Below are positions 42,901 to 51,844 of a stretch of 64,000 bases of DNA, piece by piece. The notes beneath the pieces are model-generated. The model was not told where the DNA came from, made no database searches, and saw only the letters and a list, made by a program, of their open reading frames with translations. Position 1 is the stretch's first letter, and each line of letters begins with the position of its first letter. Location of the stretch: assembly GCF_016809835.1 (NCBI RefSeq), contig NZ_JAFBIL020000009.1:1-64000 (forward strand), given 5' to 3'. The translations under genes and the position numbers were made by a program. The DNA is from Massilia soli (lineage in GTDB: Bacteria; Pseudomonadota; Gammaproteobacteria; Burkholderiales; Burkholderiaceae_D).

Positions 42901-43428
42901 GAACGGACCCGGCTTGGACAGGCGGATCGGCAGGATCATCGCGCCGGCGTTCTCGACACGCAGCAAGATCAGCTGCTGCTGTCCCGGCTTGAGCGGCAGC
43001 AGCGCGGCGGGCGCGCGGCCGCCGCGGGCGTTCTCCTGCCTCGGTTGCAGGTTGCCGAGCACCGCATGGCGGTGCAGTTGCCCGTCGGTGGCGACAAACA
43101 CGTCGACCCGGTTGATCACCGCGAAGTCGATATCGAGGATCCAGTCGGGGCCGTTTTGCGGCGCCAGTGCGACCGGGATCCTGATCCAGACGGTCCCCTG
43201 GTTGACGCCCAATGTCTGGTAGGCCGATGCCGGTACGGCGAACTGGGCGGCGGCGGCCAGTGCGTCCTCGGGACCCAGCTTGCCGCCCGGGTCGGCCAGC
43301 ACCGTGACCACTGGCCAGGCGTCGATGCGGCCCAGGCGATCTTCCAGCACCAGCGGTCCGGTCGCGGCCGGGGCAAGTGCCGGCAGCAGTGCCAGCAACA
43401 GGATGGCGAGGCGCAGTAGCATCAGCAT
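39979..43428 (-). CDS. 7TMR-DISM hybrid sensor histidine kinase with two receivers and an Hpt domain
   Basis: This 1149-aa protein has a signal peptide and a periplasmic 7TMR-DISMED2-type beta domain (about 30-180). Seven membrane helices (about 185-390) are followed by HisKA with the phospho-His near 415 (MSHEIRTPLN) and HATPase (GGTGLGLSISK). Two receivers have intact Asp near 706 (LMDYMMPGWDG) and 858 (LMDIQMQEMDG), and a C-terminal Hpt has His near 1008 (HNLKSSAFYLG). DISMED2 domains are predicted to bind carbohydrates or other small ligands. It overlaps its neighbours on both sides (7 bp and 4 bp). Confidence 0.93.
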   Translation of the reverse strand: MLMLLRLAILLLALLPALAPAATGPLVLEDRLGRIDAWPVVTVLADPGGKLGPEDALAAAAQFAVPASAYQTLGVNQGTVWIRIPVALAPQNGPDWILDIDFAVINRVDVFVATDGQLHRHAVLGNLQPRQENARGGRAPAALLPLKPGQQQLILLRVENAGAMILPIRLSKPGPFHSDALAEQMLQGMLIGLSICLLLYSLAQWISLREPLFGKYALLIGGTTMFSVGFFGLGSQYIWFDNEWMNLHAGGLFALMASCGAYLFVEQALARPGQDRIFSRLMKTGALLCVISAVAYASGLLGVDGLVAIVSTLGVMPMLLGLPGAFKRARRGDSVGIYFLIGWAVAFASSVICSQMINGALPANFWTMHALQFGNLFDMLVFMRILGLRTRQMQDAMLRAEAATRMKSDFLASMSHEIRTPLNAIIGMSRLSLMGDASPKLRNYLTKILGSGEHLLGILNDILDFSKIEAGKLSLEAVAFDLDDMLEHLSSLTSLKTGAKPVELVFRVQRGVPTRLVGDPLRISQVLINLTNNAVKFTEQGEIVVAVDMVERSEDKVTLQFSVQDTGIGMSEEQLAQLFQSFSQADSSITRRYGGTGLGLSISKQLVELLGGAIDVTSAPGAGSRFAFTVQVGVGDPGATAVTLAAAALHQARVMVVDDSATARDALVEMLASLGVSAHAASSGEQSLAMLARAVEAGEPYEVVLMDYMMPGWDGVETIRRIHSDQRFAAPPAILMVSASTREAVMQNQGEVPLHGFLTKPVGPALLYHSLLQVLRPELAAQGGGLPDLGSHAGAGGASLPDLSRLDGARILLVEDNANNREVALDFMAAARIQVDVAVHGAEAVQMMQDADYDLVLMDIQMQEMDGLSAARRIRAIQRLQRVPIIAMTAHAMAGDREKSLAAGMNDHITKPIDPALLFRVLLKWIDPARLAGRALPARAPRQGSHEDAAPLPPIRGIDWQQALANVDRQPDRLHKRIRGFLLEYRDAPRILREALAGGHYATVENLTHNLKSSAFYLGASNLSALANSVELELRAGRLERIGALVTELMETLDTILAGLAKVEAPVAASRYAAADGRRLAHRLETLLRAEDARAEDALLELQTLLAGSRHTGMLAAVQRAVDDIEYHAALAPLGQLAQALDMDMKESA

Positions 43429-44774
43429 TGAATCGGTCCGCGTGAGGATTGTTGTTTGTGGCGGCCGGTCAGGCGCCGTTCAAGCGCGTTCATCCAGCCA
43501 GGCGCCTTCGGATCGTCTTGCCAGGAAGTGGTCACCTGGCCGACCTGGTTCAGCAGCGCTTCAGGAAGCTTGAGCGGGCGGGTCTGGTCCATCAGCACCT
43601 TGGCGGCAAAGCGGTAGCCGACGATACGCGTCAACAGGCGCGCGATCGAGAACTGCGGCAGGACCAGGCGCACCGCGCCATCGATCAAGCGCACAGCGCC
43701 CATCGACACGGCGAACAGCGCGCGCGAGAACAGCGAGACGCGCGCGTCGAGCGCCAGCGTGACGGTGGCGTCGGCACCGCACAGGTAGCGCGTCAGCAGC
43801 ACGGGGAAGGGCTTCAGGATGGCCAGCGGGATCTCGTTTTGCATCGTCTGCATCAGCGCCGCGCCGAGGCCCGGGCGCGGGTCGGGCAGGTAGCTTGCGC
43901 GGCGTCCGCGCGCCTGCATGGCGCCAAACATGGCCTCGGCCTGGGCCATCGTGTCGGGCATCAGGGCACGCTCGATGCCGATCAGGTGCCCGAGGACGTT
44001 CCAGGTGTGCAGGTAGGCTTCTTCGTCGGCGGGCGGCAGGCCGATGCCAAGCTGGCGCAGGCCGCGCAGGAACACGTAGCCGAATGTGAGCAGGGTGTAG
44101 GCCAGTTCTTCCTGGCTGCAGGGCAGGCCGTCGCGGCTGACATCCCAGCCGTTGGCGAACAGCGCATGGTGCAATCCTTCGCCCTGGCGCGGCTGCGGCG
44201 CGACGAGCGCGCCATTGCGGGCCGCCGTGGCAGGGTCGCCGTGCAGCATCAGGTGGCGGATGGTGGCGTGGATCAGGCGCACCTTCAGCGCCTGCGCGAC
44301 CCCGCCGCCGGCGCCAAGCAGGCCGCCGTGCATCATCACCGGGAAGATCATCGCGGCAGTGGAGCGGATCCGGTAGTCGGCGTGCTGTTCCAGCTGGCCG
44401 GCCGCGTGCAGCACACCGGCCAGTTCAGGGATCACGTAGCACTCGGGCAGGCTGGCGCAAAACAGCAGCGTGCACGACGTCATGCTCATCTCCATGAACA
44501 GCGTTTCGGCACGTGCGATGCGCGCGCCGTCGGCCCATTCGGGTAGCTGGCGCGCACTGCGCACGTAGTCTTCCAGCGCGGCGGCAAGCGGCGCGGGCAC
44601 GTCGGTGTCGGGCTTCCAGCCGGCCAGCCCGCCGTTGGTTTGCCATTGTGCGAGCTGGCGGTTGACGATGGCCAGCCGGTCCCACTGCGACAGCGGCGCC
44701 TCCAGGCCGCTGCCGACAATGCGGGCGATGGCGTTGTCGGCGTGCGGATCGGCGCGCAGGCTGGCGGCGATCAT
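43422..44774 (-). CDS. MpaB/Lcp-type oxygenase (DUF2236)
   Basis: This 450-aa protein matches the DUF2236 family, which contains latex-clearing protein Lcp and MpaB, heme b oxygenases that cleave isoprenoid double bonds. Arg135, Thr139 and His169 (in RIRST and KVRLIHATIRHLML) have the same spacing, 4 and 30 residues, as Arg164, Thr168 and heme-ligand His198 of Lcp (numbers recalled). There is no signal peptide. The ATG at 44774 overlaps the DUF422 gene by 4 bp; the longer open frame is a shadow of that gene. The substrate is inferred only. Confidence 0.85.
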   Translation of the reverse strand: MIAASLRADPHADNAIARIVGSGLEAPLSQWDRLAIVNRQLAQWQTNGGLAGWKPDTDVPAPLAAALEDYVRSARQLPEWADGARIARAETLFMEMSMTSCTLLFCASLPECYVIPELAGVLHAAGQLEQHADYRIRSTAAMIFPVMMHGGLLGAGGGVAQALKVRLIHATIRHLMLHGDPATAARNGALVAPQPRQGEGLHHALFANGWDVSRDGLPCSQEELAYTLLTFGYVFLRGLRQLGIGLPPADEEAYLHTWNVLGHLIGIERALMPDTMAQAEAMFGAMQARGRRASYLPDPRPGLGAALMQTMQNEIPLAILKPFPVLLTRYLCGADATVTLALDARVSLFSRALFAVSMGAVRLIDGAVRLVLPQFSIARLLTRIVGYRFAAKVLMDQTRPLKLPEALLNQVGQVTTSWQDDPKAPGWMNALERRLTGRHKQQSSRGPIQC

Positions 44775-45580
44775 GCGGCTGCCTTCTGGTGCTGCCAGCG
44801 CGCGAAACCGCAGATGGCCGTCAGCAGCGGAATGCCCATCGCAAACAGTGCGATGGTGCGTGTCTCCACCGGGAAGCCCTCTACCGCCTGGAACAGCATG
44901 CTGCCGCCGTAGATCGCCAGCGGCACCATGGCGTGGCGCTTCGACACCGGCAAGGCCGGCGTCAGCGCGCGGCCGCGCAAGGTCAGGCGGAAGCCGAACA
45001 CGATGACGAACGACACGAACGCCCAGCCGGCGAAGCCTTGCACGGTCTCGCCAAACCACCAGCCATCGGTCTTGGCCATGATCCATGCCTTGAGGGTGTA
45101 GACCATGTACGGATCGGCGCCGAGGTCGTAGGCGGTGACGATCATTGCCGCCAGCAGCGACATCACGGCCGCCTGGGGCAGGGCGAATGCGCCGTCGTGC
45201 GGCGCCTGCCAGACCATCAGGTTCGATATCACGTAGGCGACGTAGCACAGCGCGAACCACATCAGCGGGATGATGGCCGGGACATCGCCCAGGCGCGGGC
45301 CCAGTACCTCGGTGTAGGTGTAGCTGCCGAAGAACCAGCCATAGGACGATCCAAGCTGTTCGGCGACCCAGCCGCAGGCCACGCCGATCACGACGAAGTG
45401 CAGCGCCGGGCGCGCGCCAAGCAGGTGGATGGCGCTGGCCCAGCAGCAGGCGAACATCAGCACCGAACTGACAATCAGGAGCTGGGTAGTCTCACCCTGG
45501 CCGCGCGCGAGCAGTGCGGCCAGGAAGGCCAGCAGGAGGCCCCCGGTGATGCGCGGCAGCTGTGAAGTAAGTGACGTCAT
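44771..45580 (-). CDS. Carotenoid biosynthesis-type membrane protein (DUF422, CruF-like)
   Basis: This 269-aa polytopic protein belongs to the COG2324/DUF422 family, whose known members include carotenoid 1,2-hydratase CruF and bisanhydrobacterioruberin hydratase. Conserved segments seen are GVACGWVAEQLGSSYGWFFGSYTYTEVLGPRLGDVPAIIPLMWF, AYDLGADPYMVYTLKAW and WWFGETVQGFAGWAFVSF. No other carotenoid pathway genes are in the window. It lies between a TonB receptor (16 bp) and the oxygenase (4-bp overlap). Confidence 0.83.
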   Translation of the reverse strand: MTSLTSQLPRITGGLLLAFLAALLARGQGETTQLLIVSSVLMFACCWASAIHLLGARPALHFVVIGVACGWVAEQLGSSYGWFFGSYTYTEVLGPRLGDVPAIIPLMWFALCYVAYVISNLMVWQAPHDGAFALPQAAVMSLLAAMIVTAYDLGADPYMVYTLKAWIMAKTDGWWFGETVQGFAGWAFVSFVIVFGFRLTLRGRALTPALPVSKRHAMVPLAIYGGSMLFQAVEGFPVETRTIALFAMGIPLLTAICGFARWQHQKAAA

Positions 45581-45596
45581 CGAAAGGACCGTTGAA

Positions 45597-47858
45597 TCAG
45601 AAGCGGTAATCGAGCCGCACATCGACCGTGCGCGGGTCGCTAGGCACCAGCATCCCGAAGCTGTCGATGGCAATCGGCGCGACCTTGTCGCCGATGTTCC
45701 TGACCACCGCGTGCACGCTCCAGTTGGATGCGGCCGGACTGAAGCCCACGCTGGCGTCGGCGGTGGTCCGGGCCGGGATCGGGTACTGCAGCAGCTGGCT
45801 CGGCACGCCGATCGTGTAGCTGCCGCTGGCGCGGGCGCTGACGCCTGCCTTCAGCTGGCCGCCGGCGACCGCGAAGCGCTGTTCGTAGCCGAGTGAAAGT
45901 GTCCTGCTCGGAGCGCGGTCGAGCTTGTAGCCGGCCCATGAATTGACGCCGTCAGGCGTGTACGCCACATAGTGCGCATCGAGCAGCGCGAGCGCATAGT
46001 TGAACGTGGCGGAGCTGGTGGCCTTGACGACGCCCTCAAGCTCAAGTCCCTTGACGCTGGCCTCGCCCGCGTTGTCGGTCACATAGCGCGGCGCGCCACG
46101 CACGATGGTCACGCCCGACAGCTGCAGGTTGGTGTAGTCGTAGGCGAACGCGGTCACGTTCAGGGTGGCGCGGTTGCGCCAGAAACGGGTCTTGAGGCCG
46201 GCTTCGATTGAACGCAGTTCTTCCGGCTGGTACACCAGCGTACTGGCTGGAACCGCCAGCGCCGCCGGGCAGGTGATGCCGAGCGCGCTGGTGCCTGCCA
46301 GGCAGCCGTCGTTGAAGCCGCCAGCCTTGTACCCGGTCGATACGGCGCCGTACACCATGGTGGCGGGCGCCAGGTCGTATTCGGCGCCGAGCCGCCAGGT
46401 GGTCCTTGTGGTGTGGAGCGAGGCCGCGTTGAGCATGCGCAAATCGGTGGCCGGGTTGAATTCCGCCTGTTGCTGGAAGTTGGTGGAGCCGACGCGCGAC
46501 TTGTTGTCCTCGGTGCGGCGCACACCCGCCGTCGCGCGCAAGCGCGGCATGATGCTGTAGGTCGCCTGGCCGAACAGCGCGCGGCTGCGCGCGACGGTCG
46601 GACCGTTCGGGAATACATAGTAGGGCGGCAAGCCTACCAGCTCGAGGTCGCGGAAGCTGTAGACGACCTCCGACTCTTCCCGGAAGTAGTACAGGCCAGC
46701 CTGCGCGCTGAGCGGTCCGGCGCCGTTGGTGGCGACGCGCAGTTCGTGAGAATCCTGCGCGTAGTCGCCGCTGAAGTTCTGGCGCACGCCCAGTGCGAAC
46801 GTGGGCGCCACGCGGTAATAGAAATTGGCCAGCGTGTCGTGCTGGTAGTCGCGGTGCGAGCCAAGGTACGACAAGGTCAGCGCGCCAAGGTCCCAGGTCA
46901 GCTCCGCGCCGGTGCCGGAGCTGGTCTTGTCGCTGAAGCCCTGCGCCGGCACGGTGTTGGGCGGCACGAACGCGTTGGTCAGGCGCTTGTCGGTGTCCGA
47001 GACGTACCAGACTGGCTTGCCGGTCGAAACGCCGGTGTAGAAATTGGTATCGGGAACGATGCTGTCGTTGCTGTCGCGGACCTCGCTGCGGTCGTGGCGC
47101 AGCAGCAGCGAGCCGGATTTGCCGAGCGCCAGGCGGGCCGATATGCGCGCCGAACGGTCGTCGCGGTCCAGCCCAAGCGTGTGCGGCGTACGCTGGGCAT
47201 TGATCAGGAAGCTGTCGCGCTGGTTGTAGGCCAGCGCCGCCCGCACCGACAGGACATCGCTGAGCGGTACATTGAGCATGGCGCTGGCCTTGCGGCTGCC
47301 ATAGTTGCCCGCGGCCACGCTGGCGGCGCCTTCCAGCAACGGCGACGGCGTGTTGGCGATGACGTTGACGACGCCGGCGGTCGCGTTGCGTCCATACAGC
47401 GTGCCTTGCGGGCCGCGCAGCACTTCCACCCGCGCGATATCGAAGAAGCTCATCACCTGGGCCTGCGGACGGGCGATGTAGATCCCGTCGAGCATGAAGG
47501 CGGCCGATGGGTCGCCTTTTTCGGTCGTGTCGGCGTTCGAGACGCCGCGAATGGTGATCTTGAGGCCGTCGGCGGCGCCATTCAGGTGCACATTGGGCAG
47601 GCGCGCGGCCAGGTCGGATGGCCGTTCGATGCCCGCGTCCCGCAACTGGCTGCCAGACAGGACGCTCATCGCCACCGGCGTGCGCGCTTCGGTCGACACG
47701 ATGCGTTGCGCGGTAACGACAACTTCCTGGATTTCGCCGTCGTTGCCGGCCTGATTCGGTTGCTGAACCGGTACCTGGGCATGCGCCGCGGTCCAGACGA
47801 TGCTGGACATGGACATGGCCAGTAGTGAAGGATTCAAACGAACCCGGCGAATAGACAT
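45597..47858 (-). CDS. TonB-dependent receptor
   Basis: This 753-aa outer-membrane receptor has a signal peptide (MSIRRVRLNPSLLAMSMSSIVWTAAHA) and a TonB-box region EVVVTAQR. The plug domain shows SDLAARLPNVHLNGAADGLKITIRGV, FDIARVEVLRGPQGTLYGRNATAGVVNV. The barrel ends in VRLDYRF, with a final aromatic residue. The plug resembles receptors of the sphingomonad/caulobacter type that take up hydrophobic or plant-derived compounds. It heads the six-gene cluster; 190 bp separate it from the kinase gene upstream. Confidence 0.9.
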   Translation of the reverse strand: MSIRRVRLNPSLLAMSMSSIVWTAAHAQVPVQQPNQAGNDGEIQEVVVTAQRIVSTEARTPVAMSVLSGSQLRDAGIERPSDLAARLPNVHLNGAADGLKITIRGVSNADTTEKGDPSAAFMLDGIYIARPQAQVMSFFDIARVEVLRGPQGTLYGRNATAGVVNVIANTPSPLLEGAASVAAGNYGSRKASAMLNVPLSDVLSVRAALAYNQRDSFLINAQRTPHTLGLDRDDRSARISARLALGKSGSLLLRHDRSEVRDSNDSIVPDTNFYTGVSTGKPVWYVSDTDKRLTNAFVPPNTVPAQGFSDKTSSGTGAELTWDLGALTLSYLGSHRDYQHDTLANFYYRVAPTFALGVRQNFSGDYAQDSHELRVATNGAGPLSAQAGLYYFREESEVVYSFRDLELVGLPPYYVFPNGPTVARSRALFGQATYSIMPRLRATAGVRRTEDNKSRVGSTNFQQQAEFNPATDLRMLNAASLHTTRTTWRLGAEYDLAPATMVYGAVSTGYKAGGFNDGCLAGTSALGITCPAALAVPASTLVYQPEELRSIEAGLKTRFWRNRATLNVTAFAYDYTNLQLSGVTIVRGAPRYVTDNAGEASVKGLELEGVVKATSSATFNYALALLDAHYVAYTPDGVNSWAGYKLDRAPSRTLSLGYEQRFAVAGGQLKAGVSARASGSYTIGVPSQLLQYPIPARTTADASVGFSPAASNWSVHAVVRNIGDKVAPIAIDSFGMLVPSDPRTVDVRLDYRF

Positions 47859-48049
47859 TGAAGCGCTCCCCAGCCTTGTCAGGGCGCCGGAACCGCCGGT
47901 CGCCCGTCCCACCGTGCATGTTGTTAATGACTATATGCGGTGGGAATCAAAGTGCAGAGTTTATCAGTTAGTGTCGCAAGGAAACAGCCCCCGGGCGCCA
48001 GTTCATGAAAAAAGAGCAAGCGCACGTCACAATTGATATTGTCGTTTTG

Positions 48050-50902
48050 CTATCGCTGGCGGGCCGCTTCAATCAGGCCGAACAGGGCGGACGAGTCGAT
48101 TGGCTTGACCATGTGGTGGTCGAAGCCGGCCGCCAGCGCAGCGTCCTTGTCGCGCTCGCTGCCGTAGCCGGTCGCGGCGATCAGCAGCATGCCTGCGGTG
48201 GCCGGGTCCTGGCGCAGGCGGGTCGCCAGCGTGTTGCCATCCATGTCCGGCAAGCCGATGTCGAGGATGCCGATGCCCGGCTTGCCGGTGCGCGCGCGCT
48301 GCAACCCCGGCAGCGCGGCGTGCTCGACCAGCACGTCATGGCCGGCAGCTTCCAAAAACATCGCCAGCATGCGCGCCGCATCGACGTTGTCGTCGACGAT
48401 CAGGATGCTCTGGCGGCGCGACGGCGCCACCGGCAGGGTACGCCCGTCCGGATTCGCCTGCGCCCCCTGGTCGCCGGTCAGGCGCGGCAACGCCACGGTA
48501 AACCGGCTGCCCATCCCGAGGCCGTCGCTGTGGCAGGACACCTCGCCGTGGTGCAGCCCGACCAGGCTCTTGACGAGCGCCAGCCCGATTCCCAGCCCGC
48601 CCTGGGCGCGGTCCGAGCTGCGCACGGCTTGCGAGAACAGGTCGAACACATGCGGCTGCAGTTCGGCCGCAACGCCGGCGCCGTTGTCTTCGACGCTGAT
48701 GATCACCTGGCTGGCGGTGGTTTCGGTGCGGACCACGATGCGCCCGCCGCGCTCGGTGTACTTGACCGCGTTGTTGAGGATGTTCGACAGGATCTGCACC
48801 ATCCGCTTGTGGTCGCCCATGACATGCGCCGGTTCGGCGGGCGACGTGACCGTCAGCTGGTGCAGGCGCGCCTCGACCAGCGGGCGTACCTGCTCGACCG
48901 CGTCGGCGACAACGCGGTTGACGTCGAGATCGGTGCCGCTCAGTTCGATCAGGCCGCGGGTGACGCGCGAGATATCGAGCAGGTCGTCGACCAGGCTGGA
49001 CATGTGCTGCACCTGGCGGCTGATGACGGCGCTGGTCTGGCGAATCCGTGCCTCGCCGAGGTTGGCGATCGCCAGCAGGTCGGCGGCGGCGCGGATCGGC
49101 GCCAGCGGGTTGCGCAGCTCGTGCGCCAGCATCGCCAGAAATTCGTCCTTGCGGCGGTGCTGGTCGCGCAGCGTGTCGTACAGGCGCGCATTCTCGAAGC
49201 CGGTCGCCGCCACCGACGCCAGCTGGCTCAGGATCGCCTCGTCCGCTTCGGTAAATTCGCCGTCTTCCTTGTCGGAGGCCTGCAGCAGGCCGATGTTGCT
49301 GCCGTCCTGGGCCTTCAGCGGCACCGCCAGCCAACCGCGCATCGGCGGGTGTTCGGCGTGGTGGGCGCCAAAACCCTTCCAGTCGGGGTGGCGCTCCAGT
49401 TCATGCTGGGTCAGGCGCATCGGCTGGTTGGTGCGGCACACGGTGGCGTAAATGCCGCTGCCGTCCGGGGTGGCCTGGTAGCCGGCGAAGCGCGCATATT
49501 TGTCCGACAGCGACACCGCATTGATCGACTGGCTCCCGCTGTCGCCTGCATTGAGCGAAATGACCGCCTGGTGCGTGCCCAGGATGTCGCGCACGATGTC
49601 GACCAGCGCGGCGGCGATATCGTCGACGCTGGCGCTGGTGTGCAGCTGGTTCGAGGCGGCCGCGACCTTGGCCAGCACCGCCGAGTGGCGGCGCTCGGCG
49701 TGCAGGCGGCGCGCCAGTTCCGACTCGACGATCTTGACCTCGTGGATGTCGGTGTTCGAGCCGATCCACATGATCACGCGGCCCGCTTCGTCGCGCATCG
49801 GCACGGCGCGCGACAGGTGCCAGCGGAACTGGCCGTCGGCGCGGCGGCAGCGCTGCTCGACCTGGAATGGCTCGGTGTGCTCGAGCGCGTGGGTCCAGGC
49901 GCCGATGCTGTCGTCGAGGTCGTCCGGATGGATCAGCTGCACCCAGTTCCAGTCGTGCAGCGCGTCCTCACCCAGGCCGCTGAACTCGGTCCAGGCCGGA
50001 TTGAAATAGTCGATGCTGCCCTCGGGCGTGGTGGTGAAGATCTTCTGGTGCATCGAGTCGAGCATGAAACGCAGCCGCTGTTCGTTGTTGCGCAGTGCTT
50101 CGTCGGTGCGGCGCCGCTCGGTAATATCGGTGTTGGTGCCGATCCATTCGCGGATCGTGCCGTCGGCGTGGTACAGCGGCACCGCGCGCACGCTGGTCCA
50201 GCGGTAGGCGCCGCTGGCGTGCATGACGCGGTACTCGTTCTGGTAGATCGACTTGGCGGCGACGGCGTCGGCCCAGACCTGCGCGGCATGCGCGCGGTCG
50301 TCCGGGTGAATCGCGTCGAGCCAGCCGCTGTCTCTCCATTGCTCGTAAGTCTGGCCGGTGAACTCGCGCCAGCTGGGCGAATCATCGATGATGACGCCGT
50401 CGGCGTCACTGTTCCAGACGATCTGGCTGGACGCCGCCACCAGCGAACGGAAGCGCTCTTCGCTCAGGCGCAGCGCGACGTCGGACTGCATGCGGTCGCT
50501 GATGTCTTCATGCATGATCATCAGTTCCAGCACCTTGCCGTGCTGGTCCTTGATCGGCTGCACGCGCGACGTGACCCAGCGCGGGCGCGCGACGATGCCC
50601 ATTTCGGCAGGGTCGTAGCGGATCGCCGGTATATCGACCGCCTCGCCGGCAAACGCGCGCCGCAGGTAAGGCGTGACGCCCTTGGCTTCCAGCTGCGGGT
50701 CGGTCAGCAAGTTGTAGTCGCCGTACAGGACGTGGTCCTTGAGCGCGTCGCCGAGCGGCCCTTGCCACATGGTTTCCCAGACCTTGTTGACCTGCAGCGT
50801 ACGGCCATCGGCAGCCACCAGCTGCATGCTGATCGGCGCCTGGTCGAACACTTCGCGAAAGCGCAGTTCCGAGGTCGAGGCTGGGGTTGGATCGACACTC
50901 AT
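48050..50902 (-). CDS. PAS/GAF hybrid sensor histidine kinase
   Basis: This 950-aa soluble kinase has three PAS domains (about 10-135, 145-270, 280-400, each with a PAC-like end such as WIGTNTDITERR). A GAF domain (about 415-570), HisKA with the phospho-His near 593 (LAHELRNPLAPI), HATPase (LGIGLALVKSL) and a C-terminal receiver with Asp near 878 (ILDIGLPDMDG) follow. No response-regulator gene is adjacent. With no membrane segments, it probably senses an intracellular signal. Confidence 0.92.
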   Translation of the reverse strand: MSVDPTPASTSELRFREVFDQAPISMQLVAADGRTLQVNKVWETMWQGPLGDALKDHVLYGDYNLLTDPQLEAKGVTPYLRRAFAGEAVDIPAIRYDPAEMGIVARPRWVTSRVQPIKDQHGKVLELMIMHEDISDRMQSDVALRLSEERFRSLVAASSQIVWNSDADGVIIDDSPSWREFTGQTYEQWRDSGWLDAIHPDDRAHAAQVWADAVAAKSIYQNEYRVMHASGAYRWTSVRAVPLYHADGTIREWIGTNTDITERRRTDEALRNNEQRLRFMLDSMHQKIFTTTPEGSIDYFNPAWTEFSGLGEDALHDWNWVQLIHPDDLDDSIGAWTHALEHTEPFQVEQRCRRADGQFRWHLSRAVPMRDEAGRVIMWIGSNTDIHEVKIVESELARRLHAERRHSAVLAKVAAASNQLHTSASVDDIAAALVDIVRDILGTHQAVISLNAGDSGSQSINAVSLSDKYARFAGYQATPDGSGIYATVCRTNQPMRLTQHELERHPDWKGFGAHHAEHPPMRGWLAVPLKAQDGSNIGLLQASDKEDGEFTEADEAILSQLASVAATGFENARLYDTLRDQHRRKDEFLAMLAHELRNPLAPIRAAADLLAIANLGEARIRQTSAVISRQVQHMSSLVDDLLDISRVTRGLIELSGTDLDVNRVVADAVEQVRPLVEARLHQLTVTSPAEPAHVMGDHKRMVQILSNILNNAVKYTERGGRIVVRTETTASQVIISVEDNGAGVAAELQPHVFDLFSQAVRSSDRAQGGLGIGLALVKSLVGLHHGEVSCHSDGLGMGSRFTVALPRLTGDQGAQANPDGRTLPVAPSRRQSILIVDDNVDAARMLAMFLEAAGHDVLVEHAALPGLQRARTGKPGIGILDIGLPDMDGNTLATRLRQDPATAGMLLIAATGYGSERDKDAALAAGFDHHMVKPIDSSALFGLIEAARQR

Positions 50903-51048
50903 ATGCGGTTCCGGGACAGGTGGAAGGAATGGTTATACTTTTCGGCGGGAAATTATATCAGCACGCATCACGGTGCAATATTGATCATTTCAAGCGTGCG
51001 TCGCTTTCTGCAGTCAAAATGGCGAGAAACATTCATCGCGGAGGAAAC

Positions 51049-51828
51049 ATGCTGATCGCTACATTCAACGTCAATGGGATTACCAGCCGCTTACCCAACC
51101 TGCTGCAATGGCTGGAGGAAAAGCAGCCGGATGTCGCCTGCCTGCAGGAACTGAAGGCGCCGCAGGAAAAATTCCCGGAAGAAGCGTTGAAGGAAATCGG
51201 TTACCACGCGATCTGGCATGGCCAGAAGAGCTGGAACGGCGTGGCGATCCTGACCCGGGACGCGCCGGCGCAGGAAATCGGGCGCGGGCTGCCGGGCGAC
51301 CCGGCCGACGAGCAAAGCCGCTATATCGAGGCGGCCGTCAATGGCGTGATGGTCTGCTGCCTGTACCTGCCAAACGGAAATCCGGCGCCGGGCCCGAAGT
51401 TCGAGTACAAGCTGCAGTGGTTCGAGCGCCTGATCGCGCGCGCCGCCGAACTGATCGAGAGCGGGGCGCCGGTGGTGCTGGCGGGCGACTTCAACGTGAT
51501 GCCGACCGAGCGCGACGTCTACAAGCCGGAGCGCTGGACCAAGGACGCGCTGTTCCGGCCCGAGACGCGCGAAGCCTTCCACCGGCTGGTGGCGCAAGGC
51601 TGGACCGATTCGCTGCGCGCCATGCACCCGGATGAGACCATCTACACGTTCTGGGATTATTTCCGCGATGCTTATGGGCGCAACGCGGGGCTGCGCATCG
51701 ACCATCTGCTGCTCAGTCCTGCGCTGGCCGGGTCGCTGAAGGCAGCCGGCGTCGACCGCGACGTGCGCGGCCGCGAGAAGCCGAGCGACCACGCGCCGAC
51801 CTGGATCGAACTCGCGCTGGACAGGTGA
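51049..51828 (+). CDS. xth: Exodeoxyribonuclease III
   Basis: This 259-aa AP endonuclease/3'-exonuclease acts in base-excision repair. The family motifs are in order: LIATFNVNGITSRL, DVACLQELKAP (metal-binding Glu), SWNGVAILTR, LAGDFNVMPTERDVY, FWDYFRDAYGRNAGLRIDHLLLSP and the final catalytic SDHAPTWIEL. GGAGGAAAC precedes the ATG. The longer frame upstream is ignored. Confidence 0.95.
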   Translation: MLIATFNVNGITSRLPNLLQWLEEKQPDVACLQELKAPQEKFPEEALKEIGYHAIWHGQKSWNGVAILTRDAPAQEIGRGLPGDPADEQSRYIEAAVNGVMVCCLYLPNGNPAPGPKFEYKLQWFERLIARAAELIESGAPVVLAGDFNVMPTERDVYKPERWTKDALFRPETREAFHRLVAQGWTDSLRAMHPDETIYTFWDYFRDAYGRNAGLRIDHLLLSPALAGSLKAAGVDRDVRGREKPSDHAPTWIELALDR

Positions 51829-51844
51829 GGCGGCAAGGCAGCCA

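Noticed and set aside
46042-47919. A 625-codon minus-strand open frame overlapping the TonB receptor in another frame
   Set aside because: It is an alternate frame of the receptor gene with Arg/Gly-rich sequence and no domain.
48005-51055. A 1016-codon open frame on the plus strand, opposite the PAS/GAF hybrid kinase
   Set aside because: It mirrors the kinase gene in antisense, is rich in Arg, Ala, Val and His without any domain, and reflects GC-rich codon bias.
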